A DNA stretch of 64,000 nt from Massariosphaeria phaeospora (taxonomy: Eukaryota > Ascomycota > Dothideomycetes > Pleosporales), in the NCBI GenBank assembly GCA_011032825.1, contig JAADJZ010000003.1, positions 310,001 to 374,000 on the forward strand, given 5' to 3'. Of the stretch, positions 34,360 through 44,933 are shown piece after piece. A program made the translations under genes and the position numbers. Position 1 is the first letter of the stretch. The number at the start of each line of letters is the position of its first letter. The notes below the pieces were generated by a model. It saw nothing but the letters and a program-made list of their open reading frames with translations, did no database searches and was not told where the DNA came from.

Positions 34360-35144
34360 ATGGAGCACCTGGAGCAAGCTTGGAATGATGGGGAGGCCAA
34401 GGTCGCCCTTCCTGACCCCACCACCCAGTCGCCCACTGAACAAGACGGAGAAGAAGGAAGAGAAGGGCAACAACCACAGCCTGATCATTCGGAGCAGTCG
34501 ATTGCGGCGCAGCCGTGCGTCGTGGTCGCCATCGCCGTCGCCGTCGCCACCGATGCCCAACTCTTCCCGTCTTCTGCCGCTGCCGCCAATGCCCAGACTT
34601 TCTTCACAGACGCAGCTACCCAGACGTTCTCGACCGACGCAGCGACCCAGACGTCTTCCCCCGACGCGGCCACTCAGACCTCGCCCGTCATCGCTCATAC
34701 CCTCCCGGTCCCCACCACCACAACCGCCACAACCGCCGCAGCCACCGCTCCCCAAGACGCGCAACCCGGCCCCCGCCCCTACAGAACCCTCAACGAGATC
34801 ATCCACTGGCTGATGCACCCCCCGAGCTGGTGCTACCAGTGGCCATACACCAAGATCCGGCTACCCTGGGCCGTCAACACAATCGGCGAGGAGCACTTCC
34901 GCTGGAACGTGCCGTCTGGACGGAGGGTGTTGCGAGACGACAGCTTGGTGAAGCTCTGGGGGTAAGTGACAAGACTGTTCTGTTCTGGCTGACTGATCGA
35001 GTGCGGTGGCTAACAACGCGATGCAGAATGAGCTACGGATTGCCGTATGCGTACTGGGACTGGCTGGTGGGCACGCCTACGGGCCAGGCGGGACAGGCGT
35101 GGCCGGGCGAGGGCAGGGAACCGGATTACTTCTTCAGTATGTAG
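34360..35144 (+). CDS. Unrecognised GLP-YW-WL family protein, member C
   Basis: Exons 34360-34961 and 35027-35144, 239 aa, with a 65-bp intron (GTAAGT, GCTAAC, ATGCAG). The long N-terminus is acidic, then Ala/Thr/Gln-rich with near-perfect repeats of TDAATQTFS (about residues 82-108). The conserved C-terminal module has LMHPPS (152-157), HF (179-180), GRRVLRDDS (187-195) and GLPYAYWDWLVG (205-216). The intron falls in phase 2 just before the GLP motif, at the homologous site to intron 2 of the 5689 gene. The stop at 35142-35144 lies inside another possible intron (GTATGT at 35137 to TTTACAG at 35213), whose removal would extend the protein to 35338. Function unknown. Confidence 0.8.
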
Positions 35145-36186
35145 ATGTTTTTGGACTATCATGTGAGTTTTACGGGTGCGTGGTTTGGGCGGTGACTTGC
35201 TAACGGTTTACAGCAACAATTTGGGTGATGGTTTCGGGCGCCAGCGGGGACGGTTTGCCTCTTTTGACGTTGGGACTGGTCGTGGATCCTTTGGTGCTTT
35301 TCTCTTCCTTGGGTCGTATTGTCAGCTGGAAGGTATAATGCGCGATGGACCAACCTTGCTAGATAATTGAGCTTGACCCTTTACTACCGCTATACCCATA
35401 TTGACCTTGTTAGACGAAACGCTATGACCCTTTACTTACTACTCCATCCATGCCAACATTGCTAGATGTATGAGCTTGACCCGGGACTTGCCACACAACC
35501 CATCCCCTCCACCACCCAAGTGTCCCTATACCCAGCACCTCAACCCCAGTCCCCTTAACCCCCGAACTCCGCCTTCATCAACACCCCAACCCCACCCAAA
35601 AATAACACATACCCAATCCCCAGCACTACACGTTATCGCGCCTTGCTTCCCCCCCTGCATCCAATCCTTCCCGCCCCGCCGATCGCGATCGGCGCCACAC
35701 GAAGTCCGCCGCCCGCCCGTTTCGAAACACGATGCCCGGGCTCCGTGCACACGACATGTCCTGTCGCACACGCGGTGGAAACACGAATTGCGCGATCGAA
35801 AAAGAGAGTATGGTGATGTGGGTGGCTGGGAGAGAGAGGGTGCGGAGCTGAATAGAACGGAACGGAACTGAACTGAGCTGCGCTGGTGACGTACGGGTTT
35901 GCGAGGGACCGCGAGGAAGAGCGAGATGAGAGGAGAGGGAGGTACGGCTACAGGTGCAGATCGTGGGCTCGGGCCTTCCGGATTGGGGGTGGGGATGGGT
36001 GTGGAGGGTGCAAGCATGACGATGGGGGATACGCGGGATACGGGTGGAGTTGATGAAGTTTACGAGCTGGATTGAATATAAGAGAGTAGAGAACAGCGAG
36101 AGACGAGGAGAACAACTACCTACCTACAGCCCTACCAGCAGACTCACGTTTCTCACTACACTGCCAAAAGACCATCCTTTCTCACC
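35145..36186. other. Intergenic, no gene seen
   Basis: Contains an intron-like block 35163-35213 (GTGAGT, GCTAAC, TTTACAG), probably in the 3' UTR of the previous gene. After that come C-rich low-complexity sequence around 35500-35620 and purine-rich sequence 35790-36110, where the leader of the lysozyme gene begins. Confidence 0.5.
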
Positions 36187-36841
36187 ATGTACACCCAGCT
36201 CCTCGCCGTCGGCTTTGCGCTCCTTCCAGCGACCTTTGCGGCTCCCATCGAAGCGCGCCAGTGCACTGGCCCGAACGTCAACGCCGCGACTGTCGCGCTG
36301 ATCAAAGAGTTCGAGGGCTTCGTCGCGAGCCCGGAGCCAGACCCAATCGGTCTGCCGACCGTGGGCTACGGCCACTTGTGCAAGACGGAGGGATGCGGAG
36401 AGGTCCCGTACCCGTTCCCCTTGACCGAGGCGACCGCGACACAGCTCATGCAGGACGACCTCAAGGTATGCCGCCGCTCTTTGCATCTCCCATGTCCTCA
36501 CATGATCCGTCGCACACGAAGCAGCACCGCTAACATGTACGTCGCAGTCGCCGCAACAAGCCATCACGCTCGACACGGCCTCTGCCGTCGTGCTCAACGC
36601 CAACCAGTACGGCGCGCTGGTGTCCTGGGCCTTCAACGTCGGCAACGGCAACGTCAAGTCGTCGACGCTGATCCAGCGGCTCAATGCCGGCGAGGACGAG
36701 GCGACGGTGATCGCGCAGGAGCTGCCGAAGTGGAATAAGGCCGGCGGGCAGACGCTGCCGGGGCTCGTAAGGCGGCGGGCGGCTGAGGTGGATTTGGCGC
36801 AGACGGCGACGAGTGCGCCGGCGATTCCTGCTTGTTCGTAG
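36187..36841 (+). CDS. Secreted GH24 (phage-type) lysozyme
   Basis: Two exons, 36187-36465 and 36548-36841, with an 82-bp phase-0 intron (GTATGC, GCTAAC, GTCGCAG); 190 aa. A signal peptide covers about residues 1-19 (MYTQLLAVGFALLPATFAA), followed by a short propeptide-like PIEAR. The GH24 fold is shown by VALIKEFEGF with the catalytic-type Glu43, the PTVGYGHL active-site motif (57-64), QYGALVSWAFNVGNG and the C-terminal LPGLVRRRAAEVDL. Extra cysteines (26, 65, 70 and the penultimate residue) suit a secreted disulfide-bonded form. The family cleaves peptidoglycan. Secreted fungal members probably act on competing bacteria and are thought to derive from bacteria or phage by transfer. Confidence 0.9.
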
Positions 36842-39082
36842 GTTAGAAGGGCGGGGGTGGTCAGGGGGAGCGATGGAGACGGGGCAGTTGCAGCGATGTT
36901 GAGCTGTGTACAATGTCCGTGTACCGTACCTTGTGTGCCTTTTACAACCGAGTTGTCCATCGAGCCATCCGCAGCCGGCCGGCATGTCTGCGCTCTTCGT
37001 GCTGCTGTGGTTGTCACGTCCGTGGTGGAGTTAAGTTGACCGGAAGCGCGGGGGTCCGGCTAGGCGCAACTGGTGGTGTGGTCCAGTCCAGTCCATCTAG
37101 CGGGGCGGCGCCACTAGAGGCTCAATGCAGACAGGTAGTAGGCAGTACGGGTGATGCCCATGATCAGAGACAGTACGCAGTAGGTAGATGGTGGACGGCG
37201 GTCGAGCTGAGGAAAGGGTGACAGCCTGACAAGACGGCAAAGGGGGTCAGTGCGCAAGAGCCGCACGTCGCGACTGCCCCTCGACGCGTGCTCCCGTGCG
37301 ACTAATCTCGTTCGGGACGGCGTCTTCGAGGCTTCCGCTGGCCATGGCCCGCCGGAAACTGCCACGCTGCTCTTGTTTCTTCATCTTCCCGCCAGCAATT
37401 CGCCGTTGTTCACGCGGTTCTGCCAGCCTGCCCTCGATCGCAGCGCGCCCCTCGTCTGGCCCCTGTCTGCCCCCCCGCCGCCGTCCCGAGTACGCCGTCC
37501 TGAGGCCCCGCGAGATCACACTCGAGCATCGTGACGACAGCAGAAGAGGTGCGAGCATCGGCCAGGGTTATACCTCGTCGCCGGTGCGAATAGACCGGTC
37601 GCACCATGATTTAGAGGCAGCTCGACGTCGAGTGACGGCTGAGACCCGGCGGTTCTTGAGCGACGCGCAGGACACAATTTGGCCGGCATAGCTCTCTCCG
37701 AAGAACACATCCGGACTTTGCACTATGAGCTTCGATTCCAAACCCTCTCTTGCGGGCAGCGACAGTCGAAGCCGGGTACGGCGACGAGACCGTGGCAGAA
37801 GCTGATGATCGAGCCGTACGAGGCGGATCCATCGCTCATAGAGACAGGCCGATGTTGACGCTGTACACCTGGACAATGTTGAGGAAGGAGGAACCTGGGA
37901 GCCTGTAAGCCACACAGTGTCGAACCTGCTCTTTGGGATTTAGTAGATTCGCCCCTCGACCTTTTAAACCTCGCTTTGACAGTCCCGAAGTATCCTTCCG
38001 TCACAGTCTGTTCAATGTCAGTCCCATGGAGCCCGAAGACGTCCATGTCGAGTACGGTACAACACTATTGGTTTCCCGCAGAAGAAGACCGAGCGCGGCC
38101 GCCTGCTGTTTACGATCGAGGCCTCGCCGCACCGCTTCTTTCAATCCCGAGCATCCATGTCGCACCCAGACTTGCGGCATGGACATCCATAACCAGGTTA
38201 TGCGGACGAGCTCGCGGAGAGCAAGGCTCCAATTTGACGAAGGGAGGCTCTTGCACTAAGACGCTACACGCGTCCAGCTACTACCACCCACCCCGAAGTC
38301 GCAGCCGAAGATGCTGCCGGTGTCGTCGACAGCCGAGTCAGCTGCCCAGGCACTGCGCATTTCGATCTTCCGGTGTCCCCCCTCTGCATTCATCAGCTAA
38401 CGGCAACCACTGTTGACTCCTCGCAAGTCCGTCTTGCCCAATGGCTGGCAGTGTTCATGAGGGGGTCCCCGCAGCATGCCGTGGACATCTGTGCTTCCGC
38501 TACGCAGTCTAGCCCAGCCTGTCAGTCATTTGCGCTTCGACCAGACTTCGGCAACCAGCCCCTCCGTGGATATTGACTCACGACTCGCCCATTCGCTATT
38601 GCATCGACCGGTTTCGAAGATGGCATTGCGTGCGGCTGGCCGTTTTTGGCGCGTGCCTTCGGTACCAGGGACGCGGAAACTGTTTCGTCCTCACAGAACA
38701 CCGCGGTTTCCAATCATGATGCTGTCTTTCAGCACCGGCTCCACACGCTGTACCCCTCCTGCGACTCTCGGACCGGCGATCGTGAGTTGCGCGGGGAATA
38801 ATATGGGCATCAACGCCCAACATCTGCTTCAATCCTGTCATCGCTCGCCCCTCCGCCTCAATGTCGTCCCGACATCCGTCTCTCGACAGACTGGAATCGA
38901 GGTTGTGACCTCTGGACTTTGGTGGTCGTTTTCTGTCTCCTGTCCAGCAGCCTTGCCATTTTGTGGAGTTTTCGACGCTCGGACTTTGGTGCATTTACTG
39001 TTTGTGATTGTTCGTGCCGTGCATCTTATGTGCTCCTCGCTCTGACCCTTCTGTAGCCCCTCTCGCAGTTATTCGCTCTCGC
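36842..39082. other. No confident gene
   Basis: Both strands carry overlapping medium frames without recognisable domains. Minus 37568-37915 contains a protein-like SLPAREGLESKLIVQSPDVF, and minus 37723-38046 contains MDVFGLHGTDIEQTVTEGYF in another frame. Together they could be exons or relics of one gene, but I could not join them convincingly. Confidence 0.4.
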
Positions 39083-41278
39083 ATGCCGCCTCATCTATTC
39101 ATGTCGCAGTCACGCTCCTCACCAAGCGACGCTTCGATCCTGGCATACTCCGACCTCGACCCAGGTCTTAATGACGAGGCCAGGGTGTTCCGCGTTCCGA
39201 GAAGGCTTCGTATAGTAGCCAACGACATTCACGACAAGCCGGTGACCAGGCTACCGCGTCTTGAAGCGGACGTCCATGAGGTACGGTGGTGGCTATATCA
39301 GCTGCTTACCCTTGATCAGAATCGTGTTGCAAAGAAGTGGCCGCAATGGGTCATCGAGACATGCGCGGCCTGGCACGGAAGTGGTGAGGACCTCCGTGCT
39401 TTGGCAGATGCCAAAGAGGCAAGGTTCATTCCGTGGCATCCGCATGAGACACACCCGGCAGTTGAGCAGCGCGACAAGCCAGAGGATCGATGTTCGCCCA
39501 AGTGCTATGGACTGATCGAAGAAGTGATTCTCGGAACTGTAGGGCGGTTGGCAAAGGAAGAGCGAAAGACTCAAGACTCGAAGGAGACACAGCACAGGAA
39601 CAACAGCGGTAGGCGCAGCGCTATGAGTTTTTACCCTTCACACGTCGAGTCACCTGCGTCTCGCCCATCGAGTCCCGCATTCCAGCAGCATCGGTGGTCC
39701 AGGTCGCTGATGAATTTCACGAATACCCCTTTGTCAGGAGATGCCTTTCCAGACACCATACGCCACCCAACGTCGCACCATCCGCTGCGTTCATGGTCGG
39801 GCTCTAGCATGTGTACTCCATCTGGCTCGACATCTCCATATCTCGAAATGGCTATGAATAGAGACTCCCCGTGCCATTTATCCGAGATGCCAGCGATTTC
39901 TATGGACGGGAGAGGCTGGTCACTAGACCCGCACTCCACCGCGCCGACTTCACCTCCTGTATCGCCCATAGACGTTCATGAGCTTCCCGGGTCGCTTCCG
40001 AACCACTCGGCATCTACATCGCAAGACTCTTACGGACACCATGGGCGAAGTCTAGACTACTACAAATTCTTTAGCCCGGGGGATTTCCGACAACCTTTAC
40101 GCGAGGAGTCCGGAGTATCATTCACACAGCCACTCTCCCCTCAGTATTACGGGCTAGGGGCTGACTACTTTTCCCAACAAGCTACGGCAGATTCACATGC
40201 CTCACGCTCAACGACTGGCAGCCCGAGCACCTACGCGCAGGACTCGCTAACACCGCTGACGAGAGAACACTTGAATCATCAAGTCCGCCCTCTACACCAG
40301 CATCGCGTAAGTGCACCGATGGTCCTGCGTGCGCCGCCAGCAGTTCAGCACACGAGGTTTGGTCCAAGTGTTATTCAACTGAAGAATGAAGAGCGTGGAC
40401 GTATGGAGCGGCCCATGTACGGACATGCCGCTGCTTGCGGTCCTCCGCAGCGATGTTCCAGCCCATTGACACTGGTCCAAGACGCCGATACAGCACATAA
40501 GCAAGCAAAGCCTCGATCGTGTTCCGATAACCCCCTTCTCTATTCCGTGGAAGGTGACATGTTTCAGCGGCGAAAGTCCATCGCGAGCACGCAATTAATA
40601 GGCCCCCGTTCTGGTCCTCCAAGAGATCGACCTGGAGATGCGTTGGTGGGGACTCTTAGTAGAAACATGGAAAGCCCGCAACGGTGTCCAAGTCGTTCCG
40701 AGTCCTACCAAGCTCAATCGAGTCGTTCTGATTCCAACGATGGCCAGGATTCAATGCGCAGACCTTCGACGCTGAGCCTCCGCTGCCAATCCACCGGTTC
40801 AAGGACAATGAGCTATCCATCTTCCGACACTTCTACACCACGTTCCGGATCACTAACCCCTTCTATGGTGTTGAGGAAACGACACACCATTGCCGAATCC
40901 CTCAAGAGTCGGTTCTCGCTCCGCCACAAGCCAAGTATCCCACTAGTGGAAGAAAGCACGGGGCCCAGCCGTTCCGCTACCACCGCATCGGCCGATCGTT
41001 CCGCGCTGGAGCAGGGTACTTATACAGCCTCCAAAGCGAGGGTCAGCCACACACGGAGCCAGACTACTGGAGCTGAGATGCAACGGATGCACGGGATGGT
41101 GGCGAGCAGCATTCGTGGGGACAAATCCGAGTCTATAGGATCGGGTGTGAGGGTGCAGAGTCCGAGTGGAAAGCCGTACAACACCTTATACGAGCGCATC
41201 GTCGAGAGGGAGATGTTGGATGGGAAGGTGCAGCGGGGCATGTACATGAAGTACGGGTCCAAAGGCGCAGGTGGTTAG
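39083..41278 (+). CDS. Large Ser/Pro-rich protein with conserved N-terminal region, function unknown
   Basis: Single exon, 731 aa from Met 39083 (MPPHLFMSQSRSS); an upstream in-frame Met at 39008 would add 25 residues without protein character. Residues about 30-110 look like a folded conserved region (RVFRVPRRLRIVANDI, VHEVRWWLYQLLTLDQNRVA, KKWPQWVIETCAAWHGSG). From about 175 on the chain is low-complexity, Ser/Pro/Thr/Gln-rich and probably disordered, with many potential phosphosites. The C-terminus is basic and ends GKPYNTLYERIVEREMLDGK, another likely conserved block. No signal peptide or membrane helix. I recognise no named family; the layout suits a regulatory or scaffold protein, which is inference. 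Confidence 0.85.
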   Translation: MPPHLFMSQSRSSPSDASILAYSDLDPGLNDEARVFRVPRRLRIVANDIHDKPVTRLPRLEADVHEVRWWLYQLLTLDQNRVAKKWPQWVIETCAAWHGSGEDLRALADAKEARFIPWHPHETHPAVEQRDKPEDRCSPKCYGLIEEVILGTVGRLAKEERKTQDSKETQHRNNSGRRSAMSFYPSHVESPASRPSSPAFQQHRWSRSLMNFTNTPLSGDAFPDTIRHPTSHHPLRSWSGSSMCTPSGSTSPYLEMAMNRDSPCHLSEMPAISMDGRGWSLDPHSTAPTSPPVSPIDVHELPGSLPNHSASTSQDSYGHHGRSLDYYKFFSPGDFRQPLREESGVSFTQPLSPQYYGLGADYFSQQATADSHASRSTTGSPSTYAQDSLTPLTREHLNHQVRPLHQHRVSAPMVLRAPPAVQHTRFGPSVIQLKNEERGRMERPMYGHAAACGPPQRCSSPLTLVQDADTAHKQAKPRSCSDNPLLYSVEGDMFQRRKSIASTQLIGPRSGPPRDRPGDALVGTLSRNMESPQRCPSRSESYQAQSSRSDSNDGQDSMRRPSTLSLRCQSTGSRTMSYPSSDTSTPRSGSLTPSMVLRKRHTIAESLKSRFSLRHKPSIPLVEESTGPSRSATTASADRSALEQGTYTASKARVSHTRSQTTGAEMQRMHGMVASSIRGDKSESIGSGVRVQSPSGKPYNTLYERIVEREMLDGKVQRGMYMKYGSKGAGG

Positions 41279-41409
41279 TAGGGTTAGATGTTCGTTTGTA
41301 CGCTAAGACTAAGTGATTGAGACTTCTCTTCTCTCGTATCATTCTTCCCACCCGTATCACTACAGCAGTAAGTGTTCGTTTGATGAAGCGGTCCATTCTA
41401 ACGCCTTTC

Positions 41410-41802
41410 CTATCTACCTATCCCCAGCGGAACGACCCCCCGCGCACCCCATCTCCTTCCCGAAACGGTCACGAAACAAGCTTTTCTCTCCATCGCCAAC
41501 GCCCCCCCCAAGCCCAAGCCCAAACGCTCTACTCCGAATCCAAGTCCGCGAGCACAGCTGGCTGCGGCATCGCGAGGAGTTCCTTTAGCGTTTCCGTTAG
41601 CACATGTAGTACTTATTATGAAGCGAATGAAGACAAAACACACCCAGTCTGGGAAATTGGCGGGCGCGGCTCTCGGATGGAGCGCTTGCGGCCCTTCTCT
41701 GCCCTCGCGGATTGTCCAGTAGAGTTTTAGGGCCATGAAGCCCAGGACGAGGAAGAAGAAGATGCTGGTGAAGGCGAATCCGATGGCTTCCCAGGATTTC
41801 AT
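41410..41802 (-). CDS. Possible small single-pass membrane protein
   Basis: Minus-strand frame from Met 41802, 130 aa. It has one strong hydrophobic helix near its start (IGFAFTSIFFFLVLGFMAL), then LYWTIREGREG. The frame extends upstream to Met 41997 through a Ser/Thr/His-rich stretch encoded by simple sequence, so the true start is unsure. The C-terminal half is compositionally biased. Could be real only in its first half. Confidence 0.3.
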   Translation of the reverse strand: MKSWEAIGFAFTSIFFFLVLGFMALKLYWTIREGREGPQALHPRAAPANFPDWVCFVFIRFIISTTCANGNAKGTPRDAAASCARGLGFGVERLGLGLGGALAMERKACFVTVSGRRWGARGVVPLGIGR

Positions 41803-42561
41803 TGGGGCGGTGCGGGTGCGAGTGTGGGTGTGGATGGAGCTGGCGCTGGAGCTGTAGATGTAGATGCGGGTGTGGATGTGGATGTGGAGGGAGTTTCGAG
41901 AGTTGGAAGAAGTAGCTTTTGTGCGGACTGCGGAAGCGAGAGGAGTGTTCACGGAGTTGAAGCTAAAGGAGAAGTCGGAATTGCTCTTCGACGTCACGGA
42001 TTGGGTTTATAGGGGGCAGAGGCGTGGCAGAGACGGAAGGCGCGCAGAAGGAGACGCGGCCAATTGCATGCACTGAGGGAAGGTGCAGGTAGGTTGGGTC
42101 ATTGTCTATGTCTGCCATTAGGGAAACTTTTAGTCTGTATCCTGCTGTTTTAGACTTCTACAAGTCTTTACTTCTGCCTATGCAGTTGAGATCGCGAGCA
42201 TCTTGAGTACGTCTTCGGGGTTAAGTCGGGAATTTGGATACGCTAGCGGAGATATCTCGCTTGGACTGGACAACATCGAGAGGTTCTCACAGCATCCCCC
42301 AACGCAGTTTCGATGTCTTTCTCAGCAATTGCTCCCCTTTCTACCAAAGGGCGTTCCAGCAGCGCAAAAGGGCTGAAGTCTAAACAAGCCTTTCCGTGAG
42401 TCATGCACTTGCGCATACTAAGCACGAGCTAATGCAGTGGCAGCGCTCGCTTCAGCCAGTCATCCAGCCGTCCTGCAGCCATCCCGCAGCCTCGAGCCCT
42501 ATAAAGACGATTCCGTTCCCACAGAGCAAACCGCAACACTGAGCCCGAAGCCTCCCCCATC
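41803..42561. other. Intergenic, no gene seen
   Basis: Includes G/T-rich simple sequence (GTGTGGATGTGGATG near 41865) and the leader of the acetyltransferase gene. Confidence 0.45.
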
Positions 42562-43282
42562 ATGCCTCTCGAGATCCACCCCGTCGTCGAGTCCGACCTC
42601 CCCGAATTCTGCCGCATGCAGCTCGCCAGCTTCAACAACGGCATGGCGTCGAAGCTCAACCCGGCCCCACACACCCCCGAGACACTCCAGCGGTTCACTG
42701 CGAAGAGCCTCAAGTCGTTCCACAACGAGGCCGACGTCCACTTCCTCAAGGTGGTCGACACTGAGCTGGACGGGGAGTTGATCGCGGGCGCGAAATGGCG
42801 CGTCAACGAGACAGCGCGCACCGAGGCGCAGATACAGGGCATGCTGCCTATGCCGGGGCCGGGCGATGACGAGAATCTCGCCGCGCAGAACTTCATGCTG
42901 TACCTGCGTCAGGCGCGTAGGAAGTTCATGGGCACGAAGCCGTTCTACTGTGCGTCCACGTGATTGGAAGCGCGGCCGTGTTTCCAATCTGTTATTGCTG
43001 CCGGAAAGCTGACCCATACCAGTCTTACACCTCATTTTCACGGACGCTGAACATCGGAATCGCGGCGCTGCGGCTATGCTGGTGAGATGGGGGACCGAGA
43101 AAGCGGACCGGGCGCAGCTGCCGGCTTACTTGGAAGCTACCGAGGTGGGCAAGCCGTTGTATGCGAAGTTAGGGTTCGAGGCGGTGCATGAGGAGGTGTT
43201 TGATTTGGAGAAGTATGGGGCGGCGGGCACAGAGGCGAATACGGTTATGATTCGGGAGCCGGTTGCAAGGCAAGAGGGGTAG
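42562..43282 (+). CDS. GNAT-family N-acetyltransferase
   Basis: Two exons, 42562-42949 and 43023-43282, joined across a 73-bp intron (GTGCGT, GCTGACC, CCAG); 215 aa. The start ATG 42562 (CATCATGCC) begins MPLEIHPVVESDLPEFCRMQ, the first strand and helix typical of fungal GNATs. The acetyl-CoA pyrophosphate-binding motif is RNRGAAAML (about 141-149), preceded by PFYFLHLIFTD, which spans the splice junction and confirms it. The C-terminal part has LEATEVGKPLYAKLGFEAVH, the usual YxKxGF signature. No signal peptide, so cytosolic. The acceptor substrate cannot be inferred. Confidence 0.85.
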
Positions 43283-44850
43283 GGTGCGGGTGTGTCATCA
43301 CATCGCGGTGATGAGTGGCGTTAAGGGCGGGAAACGGCTATATACAAGAAGGTCTCTTGGGTCTAAATGGGCGAGTCCGAGATATGGACATGCGTTATGA
43401 CCTTTTACCACTATCGGCCTTTCAGCACCAGGCTTACATCCACAATCTCTGTGCTACTTGGATTCGTTTCTACATACGGCCCCATGTTACTACATCTTCG
43501 TCTTTGTCAATCCATCACGATATCAAAGACCATGAAACGTTTCGCGTTCAGTAAACGTTCTATTTCCATTCTTCTCTTCCAGGTCTCAGTCACTCCCTAT
43601 GCGCCCTTGATTTAGCATATCTACCGTTATCTTTCATCTACACTTCATTGCACATTTTTTACCGCTGGAGCACTGAGCCATATCGAGAAATTAGTCAATC
43701 CCGCAACAAAAAGTTGATGCCGTTAGGAACTTGCTAATCAGCCGTGGTCGTCATCAGGGCGTTGAGCTTTGGACTTCTGCGGTAGTTAGTCTGTGGTTCT
43801 GATATCGTCGTGTATGTGAATGCTGTATGTACTTTGATGACGAAGCAGTGCTTCGTTAAGCCGCGTGGAAGCCTCGGCTTGCAATTGGTATCGCGCAAGT
43901 ATACGGGTAACTTTTCCCAACAGTCTCGATCCCAGCGTTGGATTGTTTCGTTAGAATCTATGTTTACCTATGGAGATATCTATGCAAGTACGTGGTGTGT
44001 GTATGTGCTGCTTCTCCGCCGCCATCTACAGTGGCTCTCTATTCCTCCCGCATTGCACGTTGTATTTGAACTCGTCCAAGTCCGCATACAATATATAGTC
44101 CGTGTTAGAGCAGCGCTTAGGGATCGAAGGGTGGTGTTGCCCTTATGCGAGCTTCGGTGAGCGAGAATAGCCGTATGCCGGTGATGCGAGAGATGAATAA
44201 GCTTCTCCGCATTGAACATTATAATGCTTTCGCTGAAGACACTGAGGTCTGTAGGGTCGTTCTAAAAATATCCGAAGTCTCAATGCTTAGCCAAAGCTGT
44301 GTGTCAACGTACTTCGATTAGAGGTCTGCTTGTCGTTTGTATCTAATGCCACTGCAGCTCGAGGATCAGTAGCACTTATGTGATGGGGCAGGTTGTTTGC
44401 GTGGAGAATTACATGCCGTAGAAGTGGTACATCGGTTGGTGGTTTGTGTGTTCTTTTGAGCGTAGGAAAAACGCTCACGTATCCAGTACGCAGAGTGAAT
44501 TGTTGGCCGCTTGATATCTTGATATCTCAATATCCCATTGAACAGGTATCCTCCAAGCATGTCAGGGGATAAGATCTTTAGTATCGTGGGCGTACAGAAG
44601 TTCCAAGAGCTAGTAGTGTTGTTCGTGATTCCGCAAGTGTCAGATATTCCGGTGAGGTCTCCTGCTACCGGCCGCCATATCAACCCTGTCCTTTACCACG
44701 TAAAGCTCCGCTACGGCACTGCCGTCTCCAGGTCTGCTTTCACATGTCTCCCTGCCTGTTTTCAAGAGAGTATCATAGACGGCGCTATCTCTCGATTTAT
44801 CTAGTATATATATTCAACCTAGTGCCAAATCTTTCATACATTCTTCATAC
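43283..44850. other. Intergenic, no gene seen
   Basis: A/T-richer sequence with short frames only. A small run of TATCTTGATATCTCAATATC near 44512 is the only local repeat noticed. Confidence 0.45.
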
Positions 44851-44930
44851 GGCCAGATGGTGTAGCGGTAACACTACCCAAATCACATTGTGAGCTTCGG
44901 GTTGACGCAGGTTCGAATCCCGCTTTGGCT
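44851..44930 (+). tRNA. tRNA-like gene, probably intron-bearing, anticodon uncertain
   Basis: The acceptor GGCCAGA pairs fully with TTTGGCT (two G-T pairs). The D-arm is GTGT-AGCGGTA-ACAC. The anticodon stem is about four pairs (ACCC/GGGT) around a 19-nt loop, implying an intron or an aberrant arm. The T-arm is GCAGG-TTCGAAT-CCCGC with one mismatch. The B-box GGTTCGAATCC is perfect. T-runs at about 44955 (T4) and 44983-44990 (T8) could stop RNA polymerase III. It begins the tRNA-plus-inverted-repeat arrangement also seen at 31.8 kb. Confidence 0.55.
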
Positions 44931-44933
44931 GCA

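Noticed and set aside
34306..34818. 170-codon minus-strand Gly-rich frame
   Set aside because: Antisense of the repeat-rich N-terminus of the 34360 gene.
35470..36017. Opposing frames of 133 and 163 codons
   Set aside because: C-rich simple sequence read on either strand; neither looks like a protein.
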